A stretch of 64,000 nt of DNA, from NCBI RefSeq assembly GCF_000745315.1, contig NZ_JQNQ01000001.1:3100001-3164000 (forward strand), in the 5' to 3' direction. The DNA comes from Salegentibacter sp. Hel_I_6. GTDB lineage: Bacteria > Bacteroidota > Bacteroidia > Flavobacteriales > Flavobacteriaceae. Positions 50,700-58,839 of this stretch are shown piece after piece. The translations under genes were made by a program, and so were the position numbers. The notes under the pieces were generated by a model. The model searched no databases and was not told where the DNA came from. It saw nothing but the letters and a program-made list of their open reading frames with translations. Within the stretch, counting starts at the first letter, position 1, and each line of letters opens with the position of its first letter.

Positions 50700-51758
50700 T
50701 TAACTCTTTTCCTCTTTATTAAAGTAAACAAGGTAATAGTACATTTGTTTCTCTTCGTCCCAGCCTTTTTCTACAAACTTATCGGCTGATTCTGCGTTTA
50801 CAAAATCCATTTTAATCTGAATATGCGTATCAAGATTAATTACGCTCTTGATCTTTTTTCGCGCATCGGTTACCGCTTTGTTGGCAATGGGGAAATTAGT
50901 AAGATCTTCTATTTTATACTTAGGTGCTTTTTCGGTTTTATAATGCTGAAATTCGGGTAATAGTTCTGGATTATCAATTACTGAATTCAGAAAATTACTT
51001 TCTTCAAAATCGTCGTTTTTTGCGAAGTAATCCATACTTCGATTCATGAACATTACCTCTTCTTTTTTGTCTTCCGCAGGTAAAACCACGTCTTTAGCGA
51101 AGTTTTTACAGAAGTTAAGGTAACTTTTGGTGTTGTAATTCTCATCACGCATCACATCTACACCCAAAAAGTTCTCCAACCAGTATTTAGTATCGTACTT
51201 ATTAGAATCTACCGAAAGGATTTTATAACCTTCTTCCCGATTTTTATTAAAAATAAGCGCGCCTTTATCTAATTTATTGAGGTTGATTCCCTGCTGAACG
51301 ATCATTTCTAGAATGCTGCCGTTTTCTTCAAACTGAAGGAAATCGTGTTTTAATTCAGATTTAAAAATTCCGATTCCTGAAACCTTTTCGTTATCTATTT
51401 GAAGGTTTTCGAAATAAACCACATATACCTCTCCGCTTTTAATATGCGGATGCGCAGATTGTTCAAACAACAAAGTGGTGATCTTTTTTGAAGCCTCATG
51501 AATGTTTGCAGGATCATCAAAAACCGCGTTTGCCAGATTGTATAATTCGTTGAATTCAAGATCGGTTTCGTGAGAAAAATTGAAGTAATTTTCTTCCTTT
51601 TCCCTAAATGGTTTTAGAAAATATTCCTTGATCAAAGGTGTGATCTCGTCATTTAACTGGTATGGTGCCGCAGAAAGAAAAATGTTCTCATTTCTACTTT
51701 TGTTCCCAACCCTATGAATAGAAAGGGACTCAATTTGCGCATTAAAAAGGTTGATCAT
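50700..51758 (-). CDS. 37-kDa nucleoid-associated protein (NdpA-like)
   Basis: A 352-residue protein of the nucleoid-associated NdpA family. Recognisable: MINLFNAQIESLSIHRVGNK, then ETDLEFNELYNLANAVFDDP, SKKITTLLFEQSAHPHIKSG and EVYVVYFENLQID (about 130), followed by KLDKGALIFNKN and VIDNPELLPEFQHYK. It is thought to bind DNA; its function in this phylum is unproven. Flanked on both sides by dispersed hairpins. Confidence 0.85.
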   Translation of the reverse strand: MINLFNAQIESLSIHRVGNKSRNENIFLSAAPYQLNDEITPLIKEYFLKPFREKEENYFNFSHETDLEFNELYNLANAVFDDPANIHEASKKITTLLFEQSAHPHIKSGEVYVVYFENLQIDNEKVSGIGIFKSELKHDFLQFEENGSILEMIVQQGINLNKLDKGALIFNKNREEGYKILSVDSNKYDTKYWLENFLGVDVMRDENYNTKSYLNFCKNFAKDVVLPAEDKKEEVMFMNRSMDYFAKNDDFEESNFLNSVIDNPELLPEFQHYKTEKAPKYKIEDLTNFPIANKAVTDARKKIKSVINLDTHIQIKMDFVNAESADKFVEKGWDEEKQMYYYLVYFNKEEKS

Positions 51759-51772
51759 ATATGTTATATTTT

Positions 51773-51997
51773 GTCATTTCCGTCTCGATAAAAAATCGGG
51801 ATAAACTGCGGCGGAAATCTATTTTTTAGTTTTTTAATTGTCATTGCGAGGCACGAAGCAATCTGTCAGATTGTGGTAATTTAAGTTGAAGATTACTTCA
51901 CTCCGTTCGTAATGACGATCCTTATTGATATGAACGACTTAGATCCTGAAATAAATTCAGGATGACGATAAACCAGTTTCCCGAAACAAATTCGGGA
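51773..51997. repeat. Cluster of GTCA-type repeats upstream of the nucleoid protein gene
   Basis: From left: GTCATTTCCG...GCGGAAATCT at about 51774-51821 with a CTCGATAAAAAATCGGG insert; GTCATTGCGAGG...GCAATCT at 51840-51866; GATTACTTC...GTAATGAC at about 51890-51917; arms ATCCTGAA/TTCAGGAT at 51943-51963; arms TCCCGAA/TTCGGGA at 51979-51997. No gene in this 253-bp spacer. Confidence 0.75.
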
Positions 51998-52011
51998 TAA
52001 TTGCTTCGCAA

Positions 52012-52521
52012 TTAATTCCAATTTTCATCAAAAGAAAGATCGTCGTAATCGTTGGTGTTGAATCCCTGGTCAAACATATCTCCGCCACCTGCGTCTTCAT
52101 CGTCCTCACCTACAAAATCCTTGTCTGGAGCATTATCTGGAAGTTGACCGTGAACAAACATAAGGTTTGGGTAGTCCCTTCCTGCTTCAATTTCACCCAC
52201 CTGAGCTAACTCAATTAAGAAAGTCCACATCTTCAGGAAGTCGTAAATATAGATTATATTTCTATTCTCTTCATCTAAAATAGATTCGAGACTGGTCTCG
52301 TTCATTAGGCGCACTTCACCACCCATATCAAACTGAGAAAACTCTTCACCCTGTTCCCATTTTTCGTCACTTAAATAGAAAGAAGCCATCTCAGTACCAT
52401 CAAAGCCGAAGGACTGTAAAATGGTGTTATGCAGATCTTCCAGCGTGTTTTCCTGCAGTATTTCTATATCTCTAAATACATCTTCCTCAGCATCAAGAAT
52501 TACTCTAAATCGGTAAACCAT
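52012..52521 (-). CDS. Plasmid pRiA4b ORF-3-like / IS1096 TnpR-like family protein
   Basis: A 169-residue acidic protein. The N-terminal YRFRVILDAEEDVFRDIEIL followed by LEDLHNTILQSFGFDGTEMA and FYLSDEKWEQGEEF is the pRiA4b ORF-3 fold, also annotated near IS1096 passengers; despite the name it is widespread and non-mobile in flavobacteria. A very acidic C-terminus (about 135-169). Function unknown. It precedes heme A synthase by 24 bp upstream side and is on the same strand. Confidence 0.85.
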   Translation of the reverse strand: MVYRFRVILDAEEDVFRDIEILQENTLEDLHNTILQSFGFDGTEMASFYLSDEKWEQGEEFSQFDMGGEVRLMNETSLESILDEENRNIIYIYDFLKMWTFLIELAQVGEIEAGRDYPNLMFVHGQLPDNAPDKDFVGEDDEDAGGGDMFDQGFNTNDYDDLSFDENWN

Positions 52522-52545
52522 AGTATCAAATTTTAAAGGGCAAAG

Positions 52546-53571
52546 TTACAAAGTTTTGAACTTTCTGCCCGCGGCAAAGCTTTCCAATAATAAATAAAAT
52601 TGAAATCCGAACAATACGGCGGCTATAACTAAATGAAGAGGTTGGGAGGTAAACGGAAATTCAAAATTATACATTGCTATTCCTGTGGCAATCTCCAGAA
52701 AAATTAGCAGCATGACCCAGTTTATCTTCCCGAATTTAAGCTGAAGTTTTCGGTTTTTCCACCAGAGTACAAGGTTTACAAGTAGGACCAGGATAGAAAA
52801 GCTACGATGTATATAAAAATTTAAATCAGGATTGGCGAGCCAAAGTTCTTTCGCATCATAACCTAGCATTTTTACCTGTTCATCTACTAATTGTCGTACT
52901 TGCGTTCCTAAAACAACTTGAATGAGTGTTAAGGCAACTGCCAGGATCATTAAATTTTTAAAGCTGTTATTATGAATTTTATCCTTTACTTTTTCTTCGG
53001 CAAGGAAAAGTAAATAAAGTAGCAGGGCCACAATTACCAGCGCCATTACCATATGGATGGTAATTCTAACCGGCGATAAGACCGAATAAACTACGGTTGC
53101 GCCAAGCCAGGCCTGGAATCCCATAAGAAAAACCGATAGCCACGAGAGCAAAGTAATTCGTTTTCTTTTTTTCCATTTTTTAAAGGAAAGCACGGCCATT
53201 ATGAGCACAGCAAAGCCAGCTAAAGCTCCGGCAAGCCTGTTTATATATTCAACCCACGTATGCAGTGGATTAAAAATGGCGTAATCGTGTTTCTCATAAT
53301 TTCTCCAGTCTGCTTCGGAATAGTTTTCTGCAGAAGTAAAATCGGTTTCGGCAACTTTTAGGGTTTCATCAACGATAATTACCTGGCCTTTTTCATACTC
53401 GCGGTTAGCCTGAAACTCCAGTTCAGAAACTTCTGTTGGAGGAATGTAATAACCGAAACATTTTGGCCAATCCGGGCAACCCATTCCGGAGCCCGTCATT
53501 CTTACCACGGCACCGGCAACAATAACCAGGTAAACCAGGATCAGGGAAATTTTAACCGATTTTCTATACAT
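52546..53571 (-). CDS. ctaA: Heme A synthase (CtaA/Cox15 family)
   Basis: A 341-residue, eight-TM enzyme that oxidises the heme O methyl group to make heme A for cytochrome oxidase. Motifs: VVRMTGSGMGCPDWPKCFG (about 21-39, with the paired cysteines), the first heme-ligand His in HTWVEYINRLAG (about 110-121), TIHMVMALVIVA, and RQLVDEQV, HRSFSILVLLV and QPLHLVIAAVLFG further on. Start MYRKSVKISL at 53571; the in-frame extension to 53613 lies in the heptamer repeat region. Confidence 0.93.
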   Translation of the reverse strand: MYRKSVKISLILVYLVIVAGAVVRMTGSGMGCPDWPKCFGYYIPPTEVSELEFQANREYEKGQVIIVDETLKVAETDFTSAENYSEADWRNYEKHDYAIFNPLHTWVEYINRLAGALAGFAVLIMAVLSFKKWKKRKRITLLSWLSVFLMGFQAWLGATVVYSVLSPVRITIHMVMALVIVALLLYLLFLAEEKVKDKIHNNSFKNLMILAVALTLIQVVLGTQVRQLVDEQVKMLGYDAKELWLANPDLNFYIHRSFSILVLLVNLVLWWKNRKLQLKFGKINWVMLLIFLEIATGIAMYNFEFPFTSQPLHLVIAAVLFGFQFYLLLESFAAGRKFKTL

Positions 53572-53603
53572 ATTTTTAAGTTGAAAGTTAAAAACATAAA
53601 CTT

Positions 53604-53670
53604 CACTACTCACTACTCACTACTCACTACTCACTACTCACTACTCACTACTCACTACTCACTATTCACT
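53604..53670. repeat. Heptamer tandem repeat (CACTACT)n
   Basis: Eight perfect copies of CACTACT (53604-53659), one variant CACTATT (53660-53666) and CACT. It fills the gap between ctaA and the CCA-adding enzyme gene and contains the stop codon and last codons of the latter (TAG at 53655-53657). Length variation is expected by slippage. Confidence 0.95.
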
Positions 53671-55079
53671 GATAATCCCAATTCTCTTCCTTTCTTAAGC
53701 ATTAAATTCCTCGCAGCTTCATGTTCGTTTGGAATTTCCCCTTCAAGAATTGCTTCTTTAATGGTGTCTTTAATAATACCGATTTCACGGGAAGGTCTTA
53801 TATTAAAAGTTTCCATAATTTCTTCACCGGTAACCGGAGGTTGGAAATTACGAACGTGGTCACGTTCTTCCACCTCTTTCATTTTGGTGCGGACCACTTT
53901 AAAATTATTATGGTATTTCTTAAATCGATTCGGATTTTTCGTGGTGATATCAGCTTCGCAAAGCGTCATTAAATCTTCAATATCTTCCCCAGCGTCAAAA
54001 ATAAGTCGGCGTACGGCAGAATCGGTTACGTCGTTGTCCACAATAGCAATTGGCCGCGAACTCATTAAAACCAATTTCTGCACATATTTCATCTTGTCAT
54101 TTAATGGGAGACGAAGCCGTTTAAATAGTTTAAAAACCATTTTTGCGCCAACAAACTCGTGCCCGTGAAAAGTCCACCCAATTTTCTTGTGAAACTTTTT
54201 AGTAGGAGCCTTACCAATATCATGCAATAAAGCAGCCCAGCGCAGCCAAAGATCACCAGTATTTTCCGCGATATTATCTACCACTTCTAAAGTATGCCAA
54301 AAATTATCTTTGTGCTTTTGGCCTTCAATTTCGTCAATACCTTCCAGAGCAGTAAGCTCCGGTAAGATGATAGGAAGTAATCCGGTTTTATGTAGTAGCG
54401 AAAAGCCTTTTGAAGGTTTTTTGGCCAGCATTATTTTATGCAGCTCGTCGGTAATTCTTTCTTTAGAAATAATCTTGATGCGTTTCTTATTTCTTGTAAT
54501 CGCATCTAAAGACTCTTTTTCAATCTTAAAATTTAGCTGTGTCGCAAAGCGAATAGCACGAAGCATTCGCAATGGATCATCAGAATAAGTAATATTGGGA
54601 TCCAGTGGGGTTTTGATGATTTTAGAATTTAGATCCTCAATTCCGTCAAAAGGATCTAAAAGATTTCCGAAGTTATCTTCATTCAAACCAAGCGCCAGTG
54701 CATTTATGGTGAAATCGCGCCGATTTTGGTCGTCTTCCAAACTGCCGTCTTCCACAATAGGTTTGCGACTATCTTTTTGATAACTTTCTTTACGTGCGCC
54801 CACAAACTCGATTTCCATATCAAAAGCACGCAGCATTGCCGTACCATAGTTTTTGAAAACCTGGACTTTGGGTTTGTGCGGAAGTATTTCTGCAACTTTT
54901 TTCGCAAGTTCAATGCCGCTTCCTACCGCAACAATGTCAATATCTTTGGGTTCTCCTCGCTGTAAGATATGATCGCGAACAAAGCCTCCAATAACATAGC
55001 TTTCAAGTTTTATTTCCTCCGAGGCCTGGGTAATGACCCTGAATATATTGTGCGATAAAGCGCCTTTATAATTCTTCAC
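53655..55079 (-). CDS. cca: CCA tRNA nucleotidyltransferase with HD domain
   Basis: A 474-residue enzyme of the poly(A) polymerase/CCA-adding class II group. N-terminal: YVIGGFVRDHILQRGEPKDI and IDIVAVGSG with the catalytic D-x-D (about 27-55), RRDFTINALALGL (about 140), DPLRMLRAIRFA, and an HD domain HTLEVVDNIAE, ALLHDIGKAPT (about 285-297). It adds or repairs the CCA end of tRNA. The last four codons (VNSE, stop) are encoded by the heptamer tandem repeat. Confidence 0.93.
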   Translation of the reverse strand: MKNYKGALSHNIFRVITQASEEIKLESYVIGGFVRDHILQRGEPKDIDIVAVGSGIELAKKVAEILPHKPKVQVFKNYGTAMLRAFDMEIEFVGARKESYQKDSRKPIVEDGSLEDDQNRRDFTINALALGLNEDNFGNLLDPFDGIEDLNSKIIKTPLDPNITYSDDPLRMLRAIRFATQLNFKIEKESLDAITRNKKRIKIISKERITDELHKIMLAKKPSKGFSLLHKTGLLPIILPELTALEGIDEIEGQKHKDNFWHTLEVVDNIAENTGDLWLRWAALLHDIGKAPTKKFHKKIGWTFHGHEFVGAKMVFKLFKRLRLPLNDKMKYVQKLVLMSSRPIAIVDNDVTDSAVRRLIFDAGEDIEDLMTLCEADITTKNPNRFKKYHNNFKVVRTKMKEVEERDHVRNFQPPVTGEEIMETFNIRPSREIGIIKDTIKEAILEGEIPNEHEAARNLMLKKGRELGLSVNSE

Positions 55080-55152
55080 TATTGTAATTTCTTTTGAAAC
55101 TTCCAGGTATCATTATATGCTCTAATGATGTTAGAAGTTTTTATCTTTTCTA

Positions 55153-55561
55153 GCCACGAATACACAAATTTTTATAGCACAATTCTTTTATGGTCTAGTA
55201 AATCCTTGTGGAAGTTTGCTAATGCTAACCTGTTTTCTGAAACCTTTAAATAATTAATACACTGCGCTATATGCTTATCGTGAATATTATCAACAGATTT
55301 TATTTCTAAAATTATTTTATCAAAAAGAATGAAATCAGCATAAAACTTGTGACTAAGAATAGTTCCTTTATAAGAAACTGAGTATTCTTTTTCTCTTTCA
55401 AAAGGAATATTCAGCGAACTAAACTCCAGTTCTAATGCATCTTTATAAACTATTTCAGAAAATCCACTGCCTAAATAATTATATACATTGAATAATGCTC
55501 CAACAATGGCATAACTTTCGTCTTTATATATAATATCGGCCATAATTCGTGTATTCGTGGC
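55153..55561. mobile_element. Inverted-repeat-framed GxxExxY unit
   Basis: Left arm GCCACGAATACACAAAT (55153-55169) and right arm ATTCGTGTATTCGTGGC (55545-55561, complement GCCACGAATACACGAAT) agree at 16 of 17 positions. They enclose only the GxxExxY gene: its stop is 2 bp inside the left arm and its ATG 1 bp inside the right arm. The same 17-mer recurs elsewhere singly and as an empty pair. A mobile element is an inference. Confidence 0.55.
55172..55543 (-). CDS. GxxExxY protein (PD-(D/E)xK nuclease fold)
   Basis: A 123-residue protein of the GxxExxY family. The name motif is GFSEIVYKDALELE (about 28-41). Nuclease-fold residues: YADFILFDKIILEIKSVDNI (about 69-88), with Asp then Glu-x-Lys, and QCINYLKVSENRLALANF. 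Function is unknown; the family is common and multi-copy in Bacteroidota and Planctomycetes. The reading frame fills the space between 17-bp inverted repeats almost exactly. Same strand as the YrdC gene. Confidence 0.88.
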   Translation of the reverse strand: MADIIYKDESYAIVGALFNVYNYLGSGFSEIVYKDALELEFSSLNIPFEREKEYSVSYKGTILSHKFYADFILFDKIILEIKSVDNIHDKHIAQCINYLKVSENRLALANFHKDLLDHKRIVL

Positions 55562-55569
55562 AGAATAAT

Positions 55570-56139
55570 CTATTTCCTAATCACTTTTACCTTCCCATCG
55601 TTACTTAATTTAATGATGGCGGAGGGTTTAGCCGATTTTTTATTTTTTTGCAAATTTACTACATAGTCCACACCCTCTAAAATTTCGGGGCTAATTTCGT
55701 CGAAAGATCCGGGTGTTTTTTCACCGCTAATGTTGGCCGAGGTAGAAACGATAGGTTTTCGAAATCTTTTTGCCAAATCATTGCTGAATTTATCTTTGGA
55801 AACTCTAATTGCCAAAGAATTATCGGCGGCGATCAGGTTTTCGGCTACGCGAATAGGATCGTCGTAAATAATTGTAGTAGGTTTTTTCGCAAATTTGAGA
55901 ATATCGTAAGCTACTTCAGGAACATCTTCTACAAATTGATTCAGCATTTTATAGTCTGAAACCAGGCAAATAAGCGCCTGACTTTCCTTACGTTTTTTAA
56001 GCGCATACACTTTTTCTACGGCTCCAGCATTTGTGGCATCACAGCCAATTCCCCAAACCGTATCGGTAGGGTAGAGTATAAGTCCGCCACGTTTTAGGGT
56101 TGCAAGGGCGTTTTGCATTTCGGTTTTAATATCTTCCAT
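55570..56139 (-). CDS. L-threonylcarbamoyladenylate synthase (YrdC/Sua5 family)
   Basis: About 189 residues from MEDIKTEMQNALATLK (a slightly longer start at 56148 is possible). Motifs: GLILYPTDTVWGIGCDATN (about 18-36), SQALICLVSDYK, KKPTTIIYD, LAIRVSKDKF, and PIVSTSANISGEKTPGSFDE. It makes threonylcarbamoyl-AMP for the t6A tRNA modification. It overlaps the 3' end of the glycosyltransferase gene at 56126 by about 14 bp, so the two are coupled. Confidence 0.93.
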   Translation of the reverse strand: MEDIKTEMQNALATLKRGGLILYPTDTVWGIGCDATNAGAVEKVYALKKRKESQALICLVSDYKMLNQFVEDVPEVAYDILKFAKKPTTIIYDDPIRVAENLIAADNSLAIRVSKDKFSNDLAKRFRKPIVSTSANISGEKTPGSFDEISPEILEGVDYVVNLQKNKKSAKPSAIIKLSNDGKVKVIRK

Positions 56140-57241
56140 AAAGGACATTTTTGTATTCTTGAAGTGTTTGTTGGGCCATTCGTTTTGTGGTAAAATTTTC
56201 TAAAACTTTTTGATACCCGTTTTCGGCAAAACGAGAAATTAGTTCCCGATTTTTATTTAAAAAAAGCAGATGTTCAGCTAATTTTTCAGCATTAAAAGCA
56301 TCGGCTAGCAGCCCGTTTTCCATATGGGTCACAATTTCGGGAATTCCCCCCACATTTGTAGCGATTACCGGAGTTTTATGATAGAAAGCTTCATAAATTA
56401 CATTGGGAACCCCTTCAGATTTTGAACTTAGCAGCAAAAAATCTAACTGCGGAATTAATAAGGATGCATTTTCTATAAATCCTAAAAAGCTAATATAAGT
56501 TTCTAAATTGTTTGATTGAATCTTATCAATTAATTGCGAGGTTTCAGATGAAAAGTGGCCTATTTGTACAAAATGAAATTTCAGCTTTTGTTTTTTTTGA
56601 ATAATTTTTTCAGCAGTATTTATAAAGGTATTTAAATCTTTAGCGGGAATATGATTGCCAATATTTCCTACAAGGATCATTTCTTTATCGATGCCGAGTT
56701 GCTCACGAAGATTAATTTCTGCAGTAGTATTTTTTTGCTTTTCAATACTAATTCCGTGGTAAATCGTTTTTAGGCGGTTGTGATCTGTGATCGATTTACC
56801 TGCAATTTCCCGTGTTTTTTTAGAAACACATAAAATGCGTTTTATTTTGGGATAATTGTATTTATAAAGTGTTTGCTTCCTGTTTTTAATAGGGAACGAG
56901 GTTTTTTTGCTAAAAACCATTTTCGGTAAATTCAAAAACTTATCTGCCAAAACTACTAGCGAAAGGGCTTTGGGATCGTGAATATGAATAAGATCTATTT
57001 TATGATTTTTGCAAATCTCTCTAATTTTTAAGCTATAACGAAGGTCGAAATTAAAGCTAAGCGGAGCAGTTTTGAAATTGAGGTTAGTATTCTTCAGCCT
57101 TTTATGAAACAAACCACCTTTAACACACAAAATGATATTTTCTACTTCAGGAAAATCACTTTTGAATTCTTCACAAAGCAATTCGATTTGGTTTTCACCG
57201 CCTCCCCAACTTTTTACTGCCGATATGTGAAGGATTTTCAT
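56126..57241 (-). CDS. Glycosyltransferase family 4
   Basis: A 371-residue GT-B enzyme: N-terminal KSWGGGENQIELLCEEF (about 10-26) and C-terminal nucleotide-sugar domain with LVGNIGNHIPAKDLNTFI, HFVQIG, FLGFIENASLLIPQLDFLLLSSKSEGVPNVIYEAFYHKTPVIATNVGG (split at KSEG) containing the E-x7-E motif. Retaining transferase, probably for LPS core or exopolysaccharide. Divergent from the DUF616 gene across a shared promoter region. Confidence 0.9.
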   Translation of the reverse strand: MKILHISAVKSWGGGENQIELLCEEFKSDFPEVENIILCVKGGLFHKRLKNTNLNFKTAPLSFNFDLRYSLKIREICKNHKIDLIHIHDPKALSLVVLADKFLNLPKMVFSKKTSFPIKNRKQTLYKYNYPKIKRILCVSKKTREIAGKSITDHNRLKTIYHGISIEKQKNTTAEINLREQLGIDKEMILVGNIGNHIPAKDLNTFINTAEKIIQKKQKLKFHFVQIGHFSSETSQLIDKIQSNNLETYISFLGFIENASLLIPQLDFLLLSSKSEGVPNVIYEAFYHKTPVIATNVGGIPEIVTHMENGLLADAFNAEKLAEHLLFLNKNRELISRFAENGYQKVLENFTTKRMAQQTLQEYKNVLYGRY

Positions 57242-57274
57242 TCGCTCTGTTCTCTTTATTCCTATAGCTATAGC

Positions 57275-57290
57275 TATATTTGCAAAAGTA
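57275..57290. promoter_or_regulatory. Overlapping divergent promoters of the glycan locus
   Basis: Plus strand TATATTTG (57275-57282) faces the DUF616 gene at 57326; minus strand TACTTTTG (57290-57283) faces the glycosyltransferase at 57241. Both match TAnnTTTG and lie back to back, so the two transcripts probably compete for or share regulation. Confidence 0.6.
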
Positions 57291-57325
57291 TAGTAGCCTA
57301 AATTTTAGGTTAGGGTTTCATATTT

Positions 57326-58078
57326 ATGAGTGCAAAAATAGTAATTTACACAGCGATCTTTGGTAATTATGAAGGACTTATCCCGCAGCCTAAATTTACG
57401 GGCGTGGATTATATTTGTTTTACAGACCAGCCTATAAAATCTACCTCCTGGAAAGTAGTTGAGGTTCCTGCTCAATTTGAAAATCCAGTGCTTAACGCCC
57501 GCCATTATAAAATTTTGTCCCATCGTTTTTTGAAACAATATGAAATTAGCGTGTATATAGATGGTAACTTTTTAATACTTCAAAATCCTGAAAAACTTAT
57601 TGAGAATAAGCTGAAGGAAGATAAGGTTCTGGCCTTTTTTGATCATAATAAAGCAGACGATGCCAGGGATTGTATCTACCAGGAATATGAAGCTTTACTT
57701 CAGTTAGAAAAAGAAAAAGGTTATTTTAAAGACGATCCGCAAGCTATGAAACGCCTTATAGATTTTCTTCGGCAAGAAAAATACCCTGAAAATTTTGGTT
57801 TAATTAGCTCAGGAGTATTAATAAGAAAACATCAGGATATTAAATTGCAGAAGTTGATGGAGGACTGGTGGTACTATGTGGAAAATTACACAAATAGAGA
57901 TCAATTGAGTTTCAATTATGTGCTCTGGAAAAATAATTTTAAAAAATATACCTTTCTTGATGGTGACATAAGAAGAGGTAATGGATGGTTTTACTTTTTA
58001 GGCCATCACAAAAAGAATTATAAATTCAAGCTGTTAAAATTTAAATTGAAGCGCTTTTTTAGAACAATAAAATTATAA
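57326..58078 (+). CDS. DUF616 / TOD1-like glycosyltransferase domain protein
   Basis: A 250-residue protein: VIYTAIFGNYEGLIPQPKFT (about 6-25), YICFTDQPIKSTSWKVV (about 29-45), SHRFLKQYEISVYIDGNFLI (about 65-84; D-x-N/D), CIYQEYEALLQLEKEKGYF (about 115-133) and FGLISSGVLIRKHQ, RDQLSFNYVLWKNN. This is the DUF616 pattern shared with plant TOD1/MUCI70 and bacterial capsule enzymes, a likely GT-A-type sugar transferase. Coupled with the Kdo-kinase-like gene 2 bp downstream. Confidence 0.85.
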   Translation: MSAKIVIYTAIFGNYEGLIPQPKFTGVDYICFTDQPIKSTSWKVVEVPAQFENPVLNARHYKILSHRFLKQYEISVYIDGNFLILQNPEKLIENKLKEDKVLAFFDHNKADDARDCIYQEYEALLQLEKEKGYFKDDPQAMKRLIDFLRQEKYPENFGLISSGVLIRKHQDIKLQKLMEDWWYYVENYTNRDQLSFNYVLWKNNFKKYTFLDGDIRRGNGWFYFLGHHKKNYKFKLLKFKLKRFFRTIKL

Positions 58079-58080
58079 TT

Positions 58081-58839
58081 ATGAAAATCTATATTTCTCC
58101 TCATTATAAAATTTCTAAAGAGAATATAGAGAACCTTTTGTCTAATTTTAAAGAAAATGGCCAGCTTCTTTTTGAAGGTAGCAGGAACGAAATTAAAGTG
58201 GTTGAATGCGAGGATAGGGATTTGAATATAAAAGCTTTTAAACCTCCTAATTTTGTTAATCGCTATATGTATGTGACCCTACGAAAATCTAAAGCTCAGC
58301 GCTCTTTTGAATATGCTCATAAACTTTTAGAAACAGGAGTGGGTACTCCAAGGCCCGTAGCTTATGCCGAAACAATAAAAAATGGAGCTTTGGATAAGAG
58401 CTTTTATATTAGCGAGCATTTAGAATATGAACTTACCTTTAGGGATCTTGATTTAGCTAAAGAAGGTCACGAAGCTATTTTGAGGGATTTTACCAGATTC
58501 ACATATTATCTTCACGAAAATAAAATAGAATTTTTAGATCATTCTCCGGGTAATACCCTTATTAAAACACCTAAAGGAAAGGCTGAATTTTATCTGGTAG
58601 ATCTTAATAGAATGAACTTCAGGACTCTTAGCTTTGAAGACAGAATGAATAATTTTTCTCGTTTAAGTCAGGATGTGGAGATTTTTAAGGTTATGGCTAA
58701 TGAATATGCCCTGAAAATTGATAAATCCGAAGAAGAAGTGCTTGAAAAAATGCTGTATTACAATAATCGCTTTTTTGAACAGCGAAGCAGGAAAAGACGT
58801 TTTAAGAATAAATTGAAAAAAATAGCTGGATTCAGTTAA
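58081..58839 (+). CDS. Kdo/LPS kinase-like protein (InaA family)
   Basis: A 252-residue small-molecule kinase-fold protein: IKAFKPPNFVNRYMYVTLRK with the ATP lysine region (about 57-76), FYISEHLEYELTF, the catalytic loop FLDHSPGNTLIK (about 154-165) and the metal-binding VDLNRMNF (about 177-184). InaA/KdkA-type proteins phosphorylate the inner sugars of LPS. A basic tail may bind the membrane. It follows the DUF616 gene by 2 bp and is convergent with the next glycosyltransferase, overlapping it by 4 bp. Confidence 0.85.
   Translation: MKIYISPHYKISKENIENLLSNFKENGQLLFEGSRNEIKVVECEDRDLNIKAFKPPNFVNRYMYVTLRKSKAQRSFEYAHKLLETGVGTPRPVAYAETIKNGALDKSFYISEHLEYELTFRDLDLAKEGHEAILRDFTRFTYYLHENKIEFLDHSPGNTLIKTPKGKAEFYLVDLNRMNFRTLSFEDRMNNFSRLSQDVEIFKVMANEYALKIDKSEEEVLEKMLYYNNRFFEQRSRKRRFKNKLKKIAGFS

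Noticed and set aside
52012..52521. pRiA4b ORF-3/IS1096-like name taken as sign of an insertion sequence
   Set aside because: No transposase, terminal repeats or duplication; the family is a chromosomal one in flavobacteria.
53604..53670. Tandem repeats considered as a CRISPR array
   Set aside because: Seven-base units without spacers; a simple microsatellite. No CRISPR array or cas gene is seen in the window.
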